Positions 1-9,932 of a stretch of DNA of 64,000 nt are shown in pieces. Source of the DNA: Gammaproteobacteria bacterium (GTDB taxonomy: Bacteria; Pseudomonadota; Gammaproteobacteria; Xanthomonadales; SZUA-36); assembly GCA_030431095.1 (NCBI GenBank), contig JAUIJU010000007.1, positions 34,844-98,843 of the forward strand. The letters are read 5' to 3'. Below the pieces are notes generated by a model. The model was not told the origin of the DNA and ran no database searches. It saw nothing but the letters and a program-made list of their open reading frames with translations. A program made the translations under genes and the position numbers. The stretch's first letter is position 1, and each line of letters begins with the position of its first letter.

Positions 1-989
1 TTGGGCAGCAGCACGTCGCGGATCTGTTCCTCGATTTCCGCGGCGATTTCCGGGTTGTCCTTGAGGAACTCGCGTGCGTTCTCCTTGCCCTGCCCCACGC
101 GGTCGCCGTTGTAGCTGTACCAGGCGCCGGACTTGTCGACGATGTTGTTGGCCACGCCCAGGTCGATGATCTCGCCCTCGTGGGACACGCCCTGGCCATA
201 GAGAATCTCGAATTCCGCCTGGCGGAACGGGGGCGCCATCTTGTTCTTCACCACCTTGACGCGGGTCTGGTTGCCAATCACCTCGTCGCCCTTCTTGATG
301 GCGCCGATACGGCGGATGTCCAGGCGCACCGAGGAGTAGAACTTCAGCGCGTTGCCGCCGGTGGTGGTTTCCGGGCTGCCGAACATCACACCGATCTTCA
401 TGCGGATCTGGTTGATGAAAATCACCGTGCAATTGGAGCGCTTGATGTTGGCCGTGAGCTTGCGCAGCGCCTGTGACATGAGACGGGCCTGCAGGCCCAC
501 GTGCGAATCGCCCATGTCGCCCTCGATTTCGGCCTTGGGCGTGAGTGCCGCCACCGAGTCCACCACCACGATGTCCACGGCGCCGGAGCGCACCAGCATG
601 TCGGTGATTTCCAGGGCCTGTTCGCCGGTGTCGGGCTGGGAGACCAGCAGGTCTTCCACGTTCACGCCGAGTTTTTCCGCGTATTGCGGGTCCAGGGCGT
701 GCTCAGCGTCGACGAAGGCGGCCGTTCCGCCGGCCTTCTGCGCCTCGGCGACCACGTGCAGGGTCATGGTGGTCTTGCCGGAAGACTCCGGGCCATAGAT
801 TTCGATGACGCGCCCACGCGGCACACCGCCGATACCCAGGGCGACGTCCAGGGTCAGCGAGCCGGTGGAAATGATGTCCACGCTGGCGGCCTGGGAGCCG
901 TCGCCCATGCGCATGATGGCGCCCTTGCCGAACTGGCGCTCGATCTGGGTCAATGCGGCCGAAAGGGCCTGTTTGCGATTCTCGTCCAC
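1..989 (-). CDS. recA: Recombinase RecA (3' end outside window)
   Basis: ATP-dependent strand-exchange recombinase. It coats single-stranded DNA, pairs it with homologous duplex and stimulates LexA/UmuD-type self-cleavage. The window holds about the first 329 codons, so only roughly the last 20 residues are missing. The start is GTG (first residues [20 protein letters not shown] after fMet), behind GGAGAGG at about 7 nt; no in-frame ATG upstream gives a better fit. The Walker A motif GPESSGKTT lies at residues 66-74, the same positions as in E. coli RecA. The gene is downstream of pncC on the same strand, a common order, with a 390-bp gap and a -10 box (TATAAT) about 50 bp before the start. 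No recX or LexA box is visible here. Confidence 0.98.
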   Translation of the reverse strand, partial: MDENRKQALSAALTQIERQFGKGAIMRMGDGSQAASVDIISTGSLTLDVALGIGGVPRGRVIEIYGPESSGKTTMTLHVVAEAQKAGGTAAFVDAEHALDPQYAEKLGVNVEDLLVSQPDTGEQALEITDMLVRSGAVDIVVVDSVAALTPKAEIEGDMGDSHVGLQARLMSQALRKLTANIKRSNCTVIFINQIRMKIGVMFGSPETTTGGNALKFYSSVRLDIRRIGAIKKGDEVIGNQTRVKVVKNKMAPPFRQAEFEILYGQGVSHEGEIIDLGVANNIVDKSGAWYSYNGDRVGQGKENAREFLKDNPEIAAEIEEQIRDVLLP

Positions 990-1381
990 GATGTTCCTCT
1001 CCTGAATCCAATGCGGTTTTGGCACCGCCTGCGGGCCATTATACATAGCGCCACGGGCCGTCCCCGACGTGTTGCGACGGGGGGTTGGAATCCTACGCGG
1101 ATCGGCGTCAATCGCCCCGCGTGTCGGCCTTCCAGCGCTCCTGAACCCGGTGTTCCGGGCCGTGTTTCCCCCGCGCGGTGCGCAGCAGAACGAATCCATT
1201 GCACACCCATTCGAAGGGCTCGGGACGCATTGTGCGCAAAGCCGTTCTCAAATCCCGATAAAGGGTCGGGCGCGGCACCCGGGATGGCCGGGGAGAGGTG
1301 AACAGGGTCGGGGTCAGCCGCGTGAAAAACGGGTTGGCCCGCTCACCCGGGTGGGGAACGGCCCGCCACGATCCGCGCGGC
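990..1381. other. recA-pncC intergenic region, no convincing gene
   Basis: This 390-bp stretch between the pncC stop and the recA start holds the recA promoter at its right-hand end (minus-strand sense). A minus-strand reading frame ending near 1108 contains a possible 40-residue product beginning [20 protein letters not shown], but it has no ribosome binding site and no family I recognise, so it is not called. No strong terminator is visible. Confidence 0.5.
1038..1043 (-). promoter_or_regulatory. recA: -10 box of the recA promoter
   Basis: A perfect TATAAT hexamer on the minus strand, about 50 bp before the GTG start of recA, giving a leader of roughly 40 nt. No good -35 hexamer sits 16-18 bp upstream. 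No CTGT-N8-ACAG palindrome is present between here and the start codon. Confidence 0.6.
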
Positions 1382-1894
1382 TCAGGAGTCCAGGTTGTCG
1401 AGCACGCCCTGCAGGGCGTACAGCACGGTCTGGCGACGCACCTGGTCGCGGTCGCCGTCAAACACTTCGCTGGCGGTCTGGATACGCCCGCCGATCACCG
1501 ACCAGCCGAAACACACCATGCCGACCGGCTTGTTGAGCATGCCGCCGTCGGGACCGGCGATGCCGGTGGCGGCCACGGTGATCCCGGCGGCGCTGCCGCG
1601 ACGCGCGCCCAGGGCCATCTGCGAGGCGATTTCCTCGCTCACGGCGCCATGCTGGACGAGATCGTCGTGGATTACGCCCAGCTGGTGTTCCTTGGCCGGG
1701 TAGGAGTAGCAGACGAAGCCGCCGTAAAACCAGTCGGAACTGCCCGGGATGTCCGTGCACACCTTGGACATCCAGCCGCCGGTGCACGACTCGGCGGTGC
1801 ACAGCATCCATTGTTTCTCGCGCAGCGCCGGGCCCAGCGCCCGCACCACGTCGGCAATGTCCCGGTCCAGTTCTTCGACGGTCCGATCGGTCAT
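1382..1894 (-). CDS. pncC: Nicotinamide-nucleotide amidase PncC (CinA C-terminal family)
   Basis: A 170-residue stand-alone CinA C-terminal domain. The family deamidates nicotinamide mononucleotide to nicotinic acid mononucleotide in the pyridine nucleotide cycle. Family motifs are [10 protein letters not shown] (residues 31-40, carrying the nucleophilic Ser) and [10 protein letters not shown] (about 109-118). Its length matches single-domain PncC proteins such as E. coli YgaD rather than full CinA. It lies upstream of recA on the same strand and is divergent from mutS across a 69-bp gap. The assignment rests on motifs and on the conserved pncC-recA order. Confidence 0.93.
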   Translation of the reverse strand: MTDRTVEELDRDIADVVRALGPALREKQWMLCTAESCTGGWMSKVCTDIPGSSDWFYGGFVCYSYPAKEHQLGVIHDDLVQHGAVSEEIASQMALGARRGSAAGITVAATGIAGPDGGMLNKPVGMVCFGWSVIGGRIQTASEVFDGDRDQVRRQTVLYALQGVLDNLDS

Positions 1895-1927
1895 TCTCGG
1901 TTCCTGTTGTTCTCGCCCGGGTCCAGC

Positions 1928-1956
1928 TTCATCGGGTCAGCGCTGTACGTTACACT
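1928..1956 (+). promoter_or_regulatory. mutS: Candidate sigma-70 promoter of mutS
   Basis: TTCATC (1928-1933), a 17-bp spacer, then TACACT (1951-1956). The mutS ATG begins only 8 bp after the -10 box, so transcription from this promoter would start at or next to the A of the start codon and give a leaderless message. No Shine-Dalgarno sequence precedes the ATG, which fits. Confidence 0.4.
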
Positions 1957-1963
1957 TCCGCCG

Positions 1964-4564
1964 ATGTCAGCGCCAGCCAGCGAAGCCCTCAGCGGCCACA
2001 CTCCCCTGATGCAGCAGTTCCTGCGCATCAAGGCCGACTTCCCCAATACCTTGTTGTTCTTCCGCATGGGGGATTTCTACGAGCTGTTCTACGACGACGC
2101 GCGCCGCGCGGCCGGGCTGCTGGACATCACCCTGACCACCCGCGGCGAGTCCAACGGGCAGCCGATTCCCATGGCCGGCGTACCGCACCACGCGGCCGAC
2201 GCCTACCTGGCGCGCCTGCTGAAGAAAGGCGAATCGGTGGCCATTTGTGAACAGGTGGGTGATCCGGCCGCCAGCAAGGGCCCGGTGGAACGCGAGGTGG
2301 TGCGCATCGTCACCCCGGGCACCGTCACCGACGAGGCCCTGCTGGAAGAGCGCCGCGACAACCTGCTGGCCGCCGTGGCCTCGCACCGCTCGAAACTGGC
2401 CCTGGCCTGGCTGGACCTGGCCGCGGGCCAGTTCCACGTGCGCGAACTGGCCTCCGCGGACGAACTGGACACGCAGCTCGAACGGCTGCAAGCGGTGGAA
2501 TTGCTGGTGGCCGAGGACAGCCCCCTGGGGGAGCGCCTGTCCCGCCGCGGCGCCCTGCGCCGTCGCGCGCCCTGGCACTTCGAAACCCCGGCCTGCGCCG
2601 GCCTGCTGAACGAGCAGTTCGGCACCCGCGACCTGTCCGGCTTCGGCATCGGGGACAAGCCCGCCGCCATCGCGGCCGCCGGCGCCCTGCTGCAGTACGC
2701 CCAGGAAACCCAGCGCGGCGCCCTGCCCCACCTGCAGGGCCTGACCCTGGAGCAGGCCGGCACGCAGCTGCACCTGGACGCGGCCACGCGCCGCCACCTG
2801 GAAATCCTGACCCACCCGGAAGGCAACGAGGCGCACACCCTGGTGGGGGTGATGGACAGTTCCATCACGCCCATGGGCGGACGGCTGCTGCGCCGCTGGC
2901 TGGTCAACCCGATTCGCGATCGCGCGCGCCTGGGCCGCAGACACCGCGCCATCGACGCGCTGGCCAACACCGGCGTACTGGAGGCACTGCGCGAAACCCT
3001 GCGCGGCGCCGGCGACGCGGAACGCATTCTCAGCCGCGTGGGCCTGGGCTCGGCGCGGCCGCGCGACCTGTCCACCCTGCGCGGCACGCTGGGCGCCCTG
3101 CCGGTGCTGCACGAGGCGCTGGCCGGCGGCGGTCACGAGGAACTCGAGGCGCTGCGCCAGTCCATCCAGCTGTTCCCCTCGGTGCACGAACTGCTGCAGC
3201 GGGCCCTGGTGGACGAGCCGCCGGTGCTGGCGCGCAACGGCGGCGTGATCGACGAGGGTTACGACCCGGAACTGGACGAGCTGCGCGGCCTGTCGGACAA
3301 CGCCAACGCCTTCCTGCTCGACTACGAGCAGAAGGAGAAGGACGCCACCGGAATCGCCAACCTCAAAGTGGGTTACAACCGGGTGCACGGCTATTACATC
3401 GAGATTTCTCGCGCCAACGCCGACAAGGCCCCCACGCACTACACGCGGCGCCAGACCCTGAAGGCGGCGGAACGCTACATCACCGAGGAACTGAAGGAAT
3501 TCGAGGACAAGGTGCTGTCGGCCCGGGAGCGCGCCCTGGCGCGCGAGCTACACTGCTACGAGGGCCTGGTCACCGAGCTGCAGGCCTGCCTGCCCGGCCT
3601 GCAGGCCATGGCCGCGGCGCTGGCCCGCCTGGACGTGCTCTGCGCCTTCGCCGAGCGCGCCCTGGCCCTGCAGTTCTGTCGCCCCGAGCTGGTGGAAGAC
3701 CCCGGCTTCGATATCCACCAGGGCCGCCACCCGGTGATCGAAGCGGTGCAGGACGAGCCCTTCACACCCAACGACATCCGCCTGGACCCGGAGCGCCGCA
3801 TGCTGGTGGTCACCGGCCCGAACATGGGCGGCAAGAGCACCTACATGCGCCAGACCGCGCTGATCGTGCTGCTGGCCCACGCCGGCAGCTGGGTACCGGC
3901 CACGGCGGCGCGCATCGGCCAGGTGGACCGCATCTTCACGCGCATCGGCGCCGGCGACGACCTGTCGCGCGGGCGCTCGACCTTCATGCTGGAAATGACC
4001 GAAACAGCCAACATCCTGCACAACGCCACCGAACACTCGCTGGTGCTGATGGACGAAATCGGCCGTGGCACCAGCACCTACGACGGCCTGGCTCTGGCCT
4101 GGGCCTGCGCGGATCACCTGGCGACCCGGGTGCGCGCCTTCACCCTGTTCGCCACGCACTACTTCGAGATCACCCAGCTGGCCGTCGAACGCGAGGGCGT
4201 GTTCAACGTGCACCTCACCGCCGTGGAGCACGGTGAGCGCATCGTGTTCCTGCACGCGGTGGAGGAAGGCCCGGCCAGCCAGAGCTACGGCCTGCAGGTC
4301 GCGGCCCTGGCCGGCGTGCCGGCGGCCGTGCTGAAGGCCGCGCGGCGGCACCTGGAGCAACTGGAGGCGCAGGGGGACTCGGGGCCGCAGATGAACCTGT
4401 TCGGCCAGATTTCGACGATCGACGAAAAGGACGATCCGGAAAAAACTGTCCCGGCCAATGACGTTCTGCGCGAAGCGCTGGATGCACTCGACCCGGACGA
4501 GCTCACGCCCAAAGAAGCGCTGAACGCGCTCTACCGCCTCAAGGATCTGCCCGCGGCGGACTAG
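1964..4564 (+). CDS. mutS: DNA mismatch repair ATPase MutS
   Basis: Recognises base mismatches and small loops and recruits MutL. The product is 866 residues, close to E. coli MutS (853). The mismatch-reading Phe-x-Glu motif is F38-Y39-E40 in GDFYELF. The C-terminal ABC ATPase has Walker [10 protein letters not shown] from about residue 618, followed by the Walker B/D-loop segment [14 protein letters not shown]. The reading frame is open far upstream, but the ATG at 1964 gives the family N terminus ([13 protein letters not shown]). No Shine-Dalgarno sequence precedes it. The TAG stop overlaps the stop of convergent hslR within a shared CTAG. Confidence 0.99.
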   Translation: MSAPASEALSGHTPLMQQFLRIKADFPNTLLFFRMGDFYELFYDDARRAAGLLDITLTTRGESNGQPIPMAGVPHHAADAYLARLLKKGESVAICEQVGDPAASKGPVEREVVRIVTPGTVTDEALLEERRDNLLAAVASHRSKLALAWLDLAAGQFHVRELASADELDTQLERLQAVELLVAEDSPLGERLSRRGALRRRAPWHFETPACAGLLNEQFGTRDLSGFGIGDKPAAIAAAGALLQYAQETQRGALPHLQGLTLEQAGTQLHLDAATRRHLEILTHPEGNEAHTLVGVMDSSITPMGGRLLRRWLVNPIRDRARLGRRHRAIDALANTGVLEALRETLRGAGDAERILSRVGLGSARPRDLSTLRGTLGALPVLHEALAGGGHEELEALRQSIQLFPSVHELLQRALVDEPPVLARNGGVIDEGYDPELDELRGLSDNANAFLLDYEQKEKDATGIANLKVGYNRVHGYYIEISRANADKAPTHYTRRQTLKAAERYITEELKEFEDKVLSARERALARELHCYEGLVTELQACLPGLQAMAAALARLDVLCAFAERALALQFCRPELVEDPGFDIHQGRHPVIEAVQDEPFTPNDIRLDPERRMLVVTGPNMGGKSTYMRQTALIVLLAHAGSWVPATAARIGQVDRIFTRIGAGDDLSRGRSTFMLEMTETANILHNATEHSLVLMDEIGRGTSTYDGLALAWACADHLATRVRAFTLFATHYFEITQLAVEREGVFNVHLTAVEHGERIVFLHAVEEGPASQSYGLQVAALAGVPAAVLKAARRHLEQLEAQGDSGPQMNLFGQISTIDEKDDPEKTVPANDVLREALDALDPDELTPKEALNALYRLKDLPAAD

Positions 4565-4944
4565 CCGTCCCGCTCCTGCCGAAAGCGGATGATCTGGCGA
4601 CGCTGGCGCTTGTCGGGGCGCCGGTCCCGGTCACCCATGGCGGCGCGTTCGGCCTTGCGGCGCTCGACCTGGGCCTCGCGCTGAACGCGGCTCTCTTCGG
4701 TTTCCTCGTACAGTTTCTGCGCCTCCGGGGCCGGCCCCCGACGCTCCGACAAGTCCCGCACCTGCACCACCCAGGTTTCCTCGCCGCGCTGAATGCGCAG
4801 TTCGTCCCCTACCTCCAGGATTTTTGCCGGCTTGGTCCGGGCGTCGTTCAGGCGCACCTTGCCGCCCTGCACGGCGGCGCGCGCCAGGGAGCGGGTCTTG
4901 AAGAAGCGGGCCGCCCAGAGCCACTTGTCGATACGCACGGTCAT
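4561..4944 (-). CDS. hslR: Heat-shock protein 15, S4-domain RNA-binding protein
   Basis: A 127-residue Hsp15-type protein. In E. coli, Hsp15 binds free 50S subunits that carry stalled nascent chains and helps recycle them. An S4 RNA-binding domain covers about residues 3-60 ([24 protein letters not shown]). It is followed by a highly charged, Arg/Glu-rich tail (about 75-127) typical of the family. It is convergent with mutS, the two stop codons sharing the 4-bp sequence CTAG. Confidence 0.93.
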   Translation of the reverse strand: MTVRIDKWLWAARFFKTRSLARAAVQGGKVRLNDARTKPAKILEVGDELRIQRGEETWVVQVRDLSERRGPAPEAQKLYEETEESRVQREAQVERRKAERAAMGDRDRRPDKRQRRQIIRFRQERDG

Positions 4945-5064
4945 GGGTCGAAGCGATCCTGGATCAAGGTCGCCCCATCATAGGAGCACGCCTCCGCCTC
5001 ATCCAGGCAGGAGCAGAGAATCCAAGACCAGGGCGCGTACAGCAATCGCGGCCATTCTCGAGAG

Positions 5065-5604
5065 CTACTGGTCGCGCCGGGTTTCGCGCCAGTTGTCGAA
5101 TGCCATATTTCCTGACTGCACGTCTTCCCAGGTGATTCGGTTGTAGATGAAGGCCACCTCTTCGCGGGTCACTCCCTCGGGACCCTTGGGGCGTGCGTGG
5201 CGAACCGAGACGATCCGCGCGTCATTGAGGGTGATGACATGGTACGGTGCGCGCGCGCCATTGGTGTCGGTCCGGAAAAAATGCAGGGTCAGTTCGGGAA
5301 TGGTGCCATTGCGGGCCAGGGTGTCGGCCAGGAGTGGCGTGGCCAGGTCCAGATCCTTGGTGATGATGACCGGCGTGTGCTGTACCGCCCCCCGGGGCAG
5401 GCCAGTACCGTCCCCGAAGTCCCGCGACACCTCGTGTTGAAAAGCCAGAACTTCGATGGACTCCTCGAGACCCACCAGCGTGACCGGTCCCTTGATCTCA
5501 CCCGAGGTGTTGCTGTCGAAGGGCGGAATGAAAATCTGTTCCTGACCGCTGGCCGACGTTACGGTCAGCACGGAGACGAGAACGGCGGCGACAAAACGAA
5601 TCAT
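5065..5604 (-). CDS. Hcp-family protein with N-terminal signal peptide
   Basis: A 179-residue protein whose body resembles the Hcp tube subunit of type VI secretion. It has the strand-rich core with GEIKGPVTLVG, HTPVIITKDLDLATPLL, IPELTLHFFRTD and the C-terminal ITWEDVQSG followed by a DNWRE ending, matching E. coli Hcp segments (KAVPLLYNAL, KVTLKWYRT, IDWEHTVAG, DDWRAP). Unlike T6SS Hcp, it begins with a Sec-type signal: MIRFV, then a hydrophobic stretch ending TSASG before QEQ, with cleavage predicted near residue 20. No vgrG, tss or effector gene is in the window. It is therefore probably exported to the periplasm or beyond rather than used as a cytoplasmic tube subunit. The role is unknown, and the upstream ribosome binding site is weak. 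Confidence 0.82.
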   Translation of the reverse strand: MIRFVAAVLVSVLTVTSASGQEQIFIPPFDSNTSGEIKGPVTLVGLEESIEVLAFQHEVSRDFGDGTGLPRGAVQHTPVIITKDLDLATPLLADTLARNGTIPELTLHFFRTDTNGARAPYHVITLNDARIVSVRHARPKGPEGVTREEVAFIYNRITWEDVQSGNMAFDNWRETRRDQ

Positions 5605-5753
5605 GGCGACTGACCCCGGTGCGTAAGGTGTCTCTCCAGAATAGCACCGGGCCCACCGGATTGCCGAAGTCGACTGGCCGACAGCCCCGGCGGGCCGCGA
5701 CGGTACGCGGCCTTCACGGTGTCTCGGTGAACGCCCGGGTAGTCGTCGGCCTG

Positions 5754-7643
5754 TCAGCCCACCAGCAGCGTGTTGATCCGCGCCACGAACGCTGCCGGAT
5801 CCTCCAGCTGGCCGCCCTCGGCCAGCACGGCCTGGTCGTGGACGATGCGGGTCCAGTCTTCGAATGATTCGCCCTCCGCCTCGGACAGTCGCTCGAGTAG
5901 CGGGTGCCCCAGGTTGACCTCCAGCGTGGGCTTGCTGTCCGGCAGTTCCTGGCCCGCCTGTTCCAGCATGCGCTTGAGGTGCAGAGCCATGTCGTGCTCG
6001 CCCAGCACCAGGCAGGCGGCGGAGTCGGTGAGTCGCTTGCTGGCGCGCACGTCCGCCACGGCATCGCCGAGCACGTCCTTCATGCGCTTGAGCACCTCCG
6101 GCGTTTCCGCGTCCTCTTCCTCCGTCTCGCTGTCCTCGCCCAGGTTCACGTCCCCCTTCGCCACGGACTTGAGCGGTTTGCCGTCAAACTCGGGGAAGTA
6201 GCCCATCATCCATTCGTCGATGCGCTCGTGCATCAGCAGCACCTCGATGCCTTCCTTGCGGAACAGTTCCAGGTGCGGGCTGTGCTGTGCAGCCTTGAGG
6301 TTGTCGGCGGTGATGTACCAGATGGTGTCCTGGTCCGCTTTCATGCGCCCGACGTAGTCATCCAGGGACACCACGTCGCCGGCGCTGACGTCCTTCGTTG
6401 AGGTGAAGCGCAGCAGCTTCGCCACCTTTTCCTGGTTGCCCATGTCCTCGACGATGCCTTCTTTCAGCACCGTACCGAACTGGTCCCAGAAGGTGGCGAA
6501 CTTGTCCGGCTCGGTGTTGGCCAGGCGCGTCACCAGGTCCAGGCTGCGCTTGACCACCGCGGCGCGGATCTTGCGCACCTGCTCGTTCTCCTGCAGCAGT
6601 TCGCGCGACACGTTCAGGGGCAGGTCGCGCGAATCCACCACGCCGCGCACGAAGCGCAGGTAGTGCGGCAGCAGCTGCTCCGCCGCGTCCATGATGAACA
6701 CGCGTTTCACGTACAGCTTCAGGCCGTGGCGCTCGTCACGCTGCATCATGAAGTCCAGCGGCGCCTTACCGGGAACGTACAGCAACGACGTGTAGTTCTG
6801 CGCGCCCTCGACATGGTTGTGCGCCCAGGCCAGCGGATCGTCGTTGTCGTGGGTCAGGTGCTGATAAAAGCCCGTGTAGTCCTCGTCGGCAATGTCCGAC
6901 TTGGGCAGGGTCCACAGCGCGGACGCCTGGTTGACCGTGTTCCACTCCACGGTGTCGTCGCCGCCCTCTTCTTCCGACGGCGTGGTCTCTTTCAAGCGGA
7001 TGGGGAAGCCGATGTGGTCGGAGTACCGGTTGACCAGCGAGCGCAGGGTCCAGGCCTGCAGGAATTCGTCCTCGCCCTCCTTCAGGTGCAGGATCACTTC
7101 GGTGCCACGCCGCGGCAGCTCGATGTCATCCACCTGGTAGGTGCCGTCACCCGCGGATTCCCAGCGCACACCCTCGCCCGCATCGCCGCCGGCATGGCGC
7201 GTGAGCAGGGTCACGTTGTCGGCCACGATGAACGAAGCGTAAAAGCCGACGCCGAACTGCCCGATCAACTGCTCGGCGGAGTCGCCGTCCGCGGACTCGC
7301 CGCCATTCGCTTTCAGCTGCTCGAGATAGCGGCGCGTGCCCGAACGGGCGATGGTGCCGATATTCTCGACCACCTCGTCCCGGGTCATGCCGATGCCGTT
7401 GTCGCGGATGATCAGCAAGCGCTTGTCCGGATCCGCCTCGATCTCGATGCGAAGTTCCGGATCGTCCGCCAGCAGGGCGTCGTCCTGCAGGGCCTCGAAG
7501 CGCAACTTGTCGCAGGCATCGGAAGCGTTGGAGATCAACTCCCTGAGAAAAATCTCCTTGTTGGAGTACAGGGAGTGCGTCATCAGGTTCAGGACTTCCT
7601 GAACCTCGGCCTGGAAGGCGTGTTTCTCGGCGGTCTGGGTCAT
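5754..7643 (-). CDS. htpG: Molecular chaperone HtpG (Hsp90 family)
   Basis: A cytoplasmic Hsp90 chaperone of 629 residues. The N-terminal GHKL ATPase domain shows LYSNKEIFLRELISNASDA, DNGIGMTRDEV and GQFGVGFYASFIVAD. The middle and C-terminal domains follow (RVFIMDAAEQLLPHYLRFV and others). The ATG at 7643 is preceded by GGGTGAG at a good distance; a GTG four codons earlier overlaps this site and is less likely. It lies downstream of the ribosomal rplS operon on the same strand, with about 85 bp between. Confidence 0.98.
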   Translation of the reverse strand: MTQTAEKHAFQAEVQEVLNLMTHSLYSNKEIFLRELISNASDACDKLRFEALQDDALLADDPELRIEIEADPDKRLLIIRDNGIGMTRDEVVENIGTIARSGTRRYLEQLKANGGESADGDSAEQLIGQFGVGFYASFIVADNVTLLTRHAGGDAGEGVRWESAGDGTYQVDDIELPRRGTEVILHLKEGEDEFLQAWTLRSLVNRYSDHIGFPIRLKETTPSEEEGGDDTVEWNTVNQASALWTLPKSDIADEDYTGFYQHLTHDNDDPLAWAHNHVEGAQNYTSLLYVPGKAPLDFMMQRDERHGLKLYVKRVFIMDAAEQLLPHYLRFVRGVVDSRDLPLNVSRELLQENEQVRKIRAAVVKRSLDLVTRLANTEPDKFATFWDQFGTVLKEGIVEDMGNQEKVAKLLRFTSTKDVSAGDVVSLDDYVGRMKADQDTIWYITADNLKAAQHSPHLELFRKEGIEVLLMHERIDEWMMGYFPEFDGKPLKSVAKGDVNLGEDSETEEEDAETPEVLKRMKDVLGDAVADVRASKRLTDSAACLVLGEHDMALHLKRMLEQAGQELPDSKPTLEVNLGHPLLERLSEAEGESFEDWTRIVHDQAVLAEGGQLEDPAAFVARINTLLVG

Positions 7644-7728
7644 GCTGGGTCTCACCCGTATGTGTTCAACTGTCCGGTGAGATTGGGTGACTCCCGCGTC
7701 GTTTCAAGTTTCGGGACGCAACGCCAGC

Positions 7729-8079
7729 TTAGCCGGCGTTGAGCTTTTCCTTGATCCGTGCGCTCTTGCCTTCGCGACCGCGCAGGTAGTGCAGCTTGGC
7801 GCGGCGTACGTCGCCCTTGCGCTTGACCACGACCGAGTCGATCAGCGGGCTGTAGGTCTGGAACACGCGTTCCACGCCGGTGCCGTGAGACATCTTGCGC
7901 ACGGTGAAGGCGGAGTTGAGGCCGCGGTTACGAATGGCGATGACCACGCCCTCGAAAGCCTGCAGGCGTTCGCGGTTGCCTTCTTTCACCTTCACGTTGA
8001 CCACCACGGTGTCACCGGGGGCGAACTTCGGAAGGTCTTTTTCCATCTGTTCCTGGTTGATTTCGTCAATGATGTTCAT
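7729..8079 (-). CDS. rplS: 50S ribosomal protein L19
   Basis: A 116-residue L19, located at the 30S-50S interface. Typical segments are [28 protein letters not shown] and [12 protein letters not shown], with the basic tail [20 protein letters not shown]. It is the last gene of the rpsP-rimM-trmD-rplS operon and starts 36 bp after the trmD stop. AGGAAAGGAC lies just upstream of the ATG as ribosome binding site. Confidence 0.98.
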   Translation of the reverse strand: MNIIDEINQEQMEKDLPKFAPGDTVVVNVKVKEGNRERLQAFEGVVIAIRNRGLNSAFTVRKMSHGTGVERVFQTYSPLIDSVVVKRKGDVRRAKLHYLRGREGKSARIKEKLNAG

Positions 8080-8115
8080 TGCTCTGTCCTTTCCTGAAGG
8101 GCCTGCCGGCCCCGG

Positions 8116-8886
8116 TTAATCGTGTTCTGTGTCCAGCTCGCCGATGAATTCCTCGAGCAGAGCCCGGGCCTCGCCATCCAGCGTCCTGCCTTCCAGCAGG
8201 TCGGGCCGCCGCTGCCAAGTCCGGCCCAGGGCCTGTTTGCGCCGCCAGCGGCGAATGGCGCCGTGGTCGCCCGAAAGCAGCACCGGCGGCACCGTCCGGC
8301 CCTCGTGTTCCACGGGCCGTGTGTAGTGCGGGTGGTCCAGCAGGCCGTCCGTGAAGGAGTCCTGCTCGGCCGACTGCGCGTCACCCAGCACGCCGGGCAG
8401 CAACCGCAGCACCGCGTCCATCAACACCCCGGCGGCGAGTTCGCCGCCACTGAGCACGTAGTCGCCGATGGACCATTCCTCGTCGACTTCCTGCGCCACC
8501 AGGCGCTCGTCGATGCCTTCGTAGCGCCCGCAGACCAGGATCAACCCGTCGCGTGCCGCCAGTTCGCGCACCCCGGCCTGGTCCAGCGGCCGGCCCTGGG
8601 GGCTGAGCAGGCTGACCCGGGCGTTCGGGTTGGCCGCCCGCGCCGCGCGGAGGGTCCGGCCCAGCGGTTCCACCGCCATCACCATTCCCGGTCCGCCGCC
8701 GTAAGGCCGGTCGTCCACCGTGTTGTGGCGATCGCGGGCATAGTCCCGCGGGTTCCAGGTCTCGAGTCGGGCCAGCCCGGACTCGAAGGCCCTGCCCGTC
8801 ACGCCCAGTGTGGCCAGGCCACGCAGTTCGTCCGGGAACAGGGTGACCACGTCGAAGCGTTTCGGCCGTGCCGGCGCCTCAGTCAT
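8116..8886 (-). CDS. trmD: tRNA (guanine-N1)-methyltransferase TrmD
   Basis: Methylates G37 of tRNAs with a G36-G37 sequence, using S-adenosylmethionine, and so prevents +1 frameshifting. The product is 256 residues. Knotted SPOUT-domain motifs are present: YGGGPGMVM near residue 62, [24 protein letters not shown] and [16 protein letters not shown]. It sits between rimM and rplS in the usual operon. Its start overlaps the rimM stop by 8 nt, suggesting translational coupling. Confidence 0.98.
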   Translation of the reverse strand: MTEAPARPKRFDVVTLFPDELRGLATLGVTGRAFESGLARLETWNPRDYARDRHNTVDDRPYGGGPGMVMAVEPLGRTLRAARAANPNARVSLLSPQGRPLDQAGVRELAARDGLILVCGRYEGIDERLVAQEVDEEWSIGDYVLSGGELAAGVLMDAVLRLLPGVLGDAQSAEQDSFTDGLLDHPHYTRPVEHEGRTVPPVLLSGDHGAIRRWRRKQALGRTWQRRPDLLEGRTLDGEARALLEEFIGELDTEHD

Positions 8887-9382
8887 CGGGGTGCCAGTCC
8901 ACGTGGATGGTCCCGTTGTCCAGGTCCACCGACCGCACCACCTGTTCGTTGACGAAAGGAACCAGTCGTTCCCGCTCGCCCGCCAGCACCATCACGTCGT
9001 TGGCGCCGGTTTCAATCATTTTGATCACCCTGCCCAGGGAAATCCCGTCACGGTTGATCACTTCCAGGCCCACCAGGTCGCTCCAGTACCACGAGCCCTC
9101 GCCACTTTCGGGCAGCGCGCCGCGCGGAAAGCGAATCACCTGGCCGACCAGGGCGCGGGCCTGTTCCGGCCCGTCCACGCCCGGCAGGGCCGCGATCAGC
9201 GTCTTGCCGTGCGGCTGGCCGCCGGCGATGCGCACCTCGCGTTGATCCTCTCCCAGCAACCAGGGCTGGTAATCCAGGATGGCCTCGCGCGGGTCGGTGT
9301 GCGAATGCACCTTGACCCAGCCCTTGAGGCCGTGGACGCCGGATACGTATCCCAGCGTGACGTTGGGACCGCTCTCGCTCAC
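8879..9382 (-). CDS. rimM: 16S rRNA processing protein RimM
   Basis: A 167-residue ribosome maturation factor that binds S19 and assists assembly of the 30S head. The N-terminal beta-barrel begins [19 protein letters not shown]. The C-terminal PRC-barrel contains [15 protein letters not shown] and ends VDWHPDD. It lies 19 bp after rpsP and overlaps trmD by 8 bp, which is the standard operon order. Confidence 0.97.
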   Translation of the reverse strand: MSESGPNVTLGYVSGVHGLKGWVKVHSHTDPREAILDYQPWLLGEDQREVRIAGGQPHGKTLIAALPGVDGPEQARALVGQVIRFPRGALPESGEGSWYWSDLVGLEVINRDGISLGRVIKMIETGANDVMVLAGERERLVPFVNEQVVRSVDLDNGTIHVDWHPDD

Positions 9383-9401
9383 GGCGCCCGGTCTTACCGG
9401 G

Positions 9402-9656
9402 TCAGGAAGCAGCCGCTCCGCGGGCTTCGACGACCAGGTGCTTCACGCGCTCGCTGAGCTGTGCGCCCACGCCGGTCCAGTAGTCCACGCGCTCGAGTTC
9501 GAGACGCAGGCGCTCTTCCTGGCCCTTGGCAACGGGGTTGAAAAAGCCGATGCGCTCGATCCTGCGACCGTCACGCTTGTTGCGGCTGTCCGTCACCACG
9601 ATGTGGTAGAACGGCTTCTTCTTGGCGCCGGAGCGCGACAAACGAATCTTTACCAT
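9402..9656 (-). CDS. rpsP: 30S ribosomal protein S16
   Basis: An 84-residue S16 starting [20 protein letters not shown], first gene of the rpsP-rimM-trmD-rplS operon. The frame stays open well upstream, but the ATG at 9656 gives the canonical family N terminus. Typical body segments are [19 protein letters not shown] and [16 protein letters not shown]. The ribosome binding site is weak (AGACAGG). A -10-like TAGAAT lies about 175 bp upstream, implying a long leader if it is the promoter. Confidence 0.97.
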   Translation of the reverse strand: MVKIRLSRSGAKKKPFYHIVVTDSRNKRDGRRIERIGFFNPVAKGQEERLRLELERVDYWTGVGAQLSERVKHLVVEARGAAAS

Positions 9657-9830
9657 GGTGGTTGAACCTGTCTCTTCATTGGCCCGCAGCCGGTGCGGCG
9701 GGCGTATCCCAGGGTGGTCGGAAACGCTTCCGCCCACCGTTCCATTCCGTCGTACGCGCCGCGGCGGCCCCCGGGGACCCACCTTGAATCGCGCACAGCC
9801 AAGCCCTGAAGCGGACTCAGGAAACCGCGT

Positions 9831-9836
9831 ATTCTA
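9831..9836 (-). promoter_or_regulatory. rpsP: Possible -10 box upstream of rpsP
   Basis: TAGAAT on the minus strand in the only AT-rich part of the rpsP upstream region, about 175 bp before the start codon. A T-rich TTTTCT sits 17 bp upstream but matches the -35 consensus poorly. Confidence 0.35.
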
Positions 9837-9932
9837 ACCCGAAACAGCGCAAAAGAAAACAACGACTTGACCTTTCCGACAGATCACGGCGCACGCGGGC
9901 AGCCGCGTCCAAGCGCACCATGAATCAAGCAC

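Noticed and set aside
1108..1230. Possible 40-residue gene on the minus strand between pncC and recA
   Set aside because: No ribosome binding site and no recognised family. Protein-like composition alone is not enough; mentioned only in the intergenic entry.
1967..3439. Long minus-strand open frame (about 490 codons) opposite mutS
   Set aside because: Its translation is Gln/Gly/Ala/Val-rich with no domain, and it lies antisense to a fully conserved mutS. Typical of GC-rich shadow frames.
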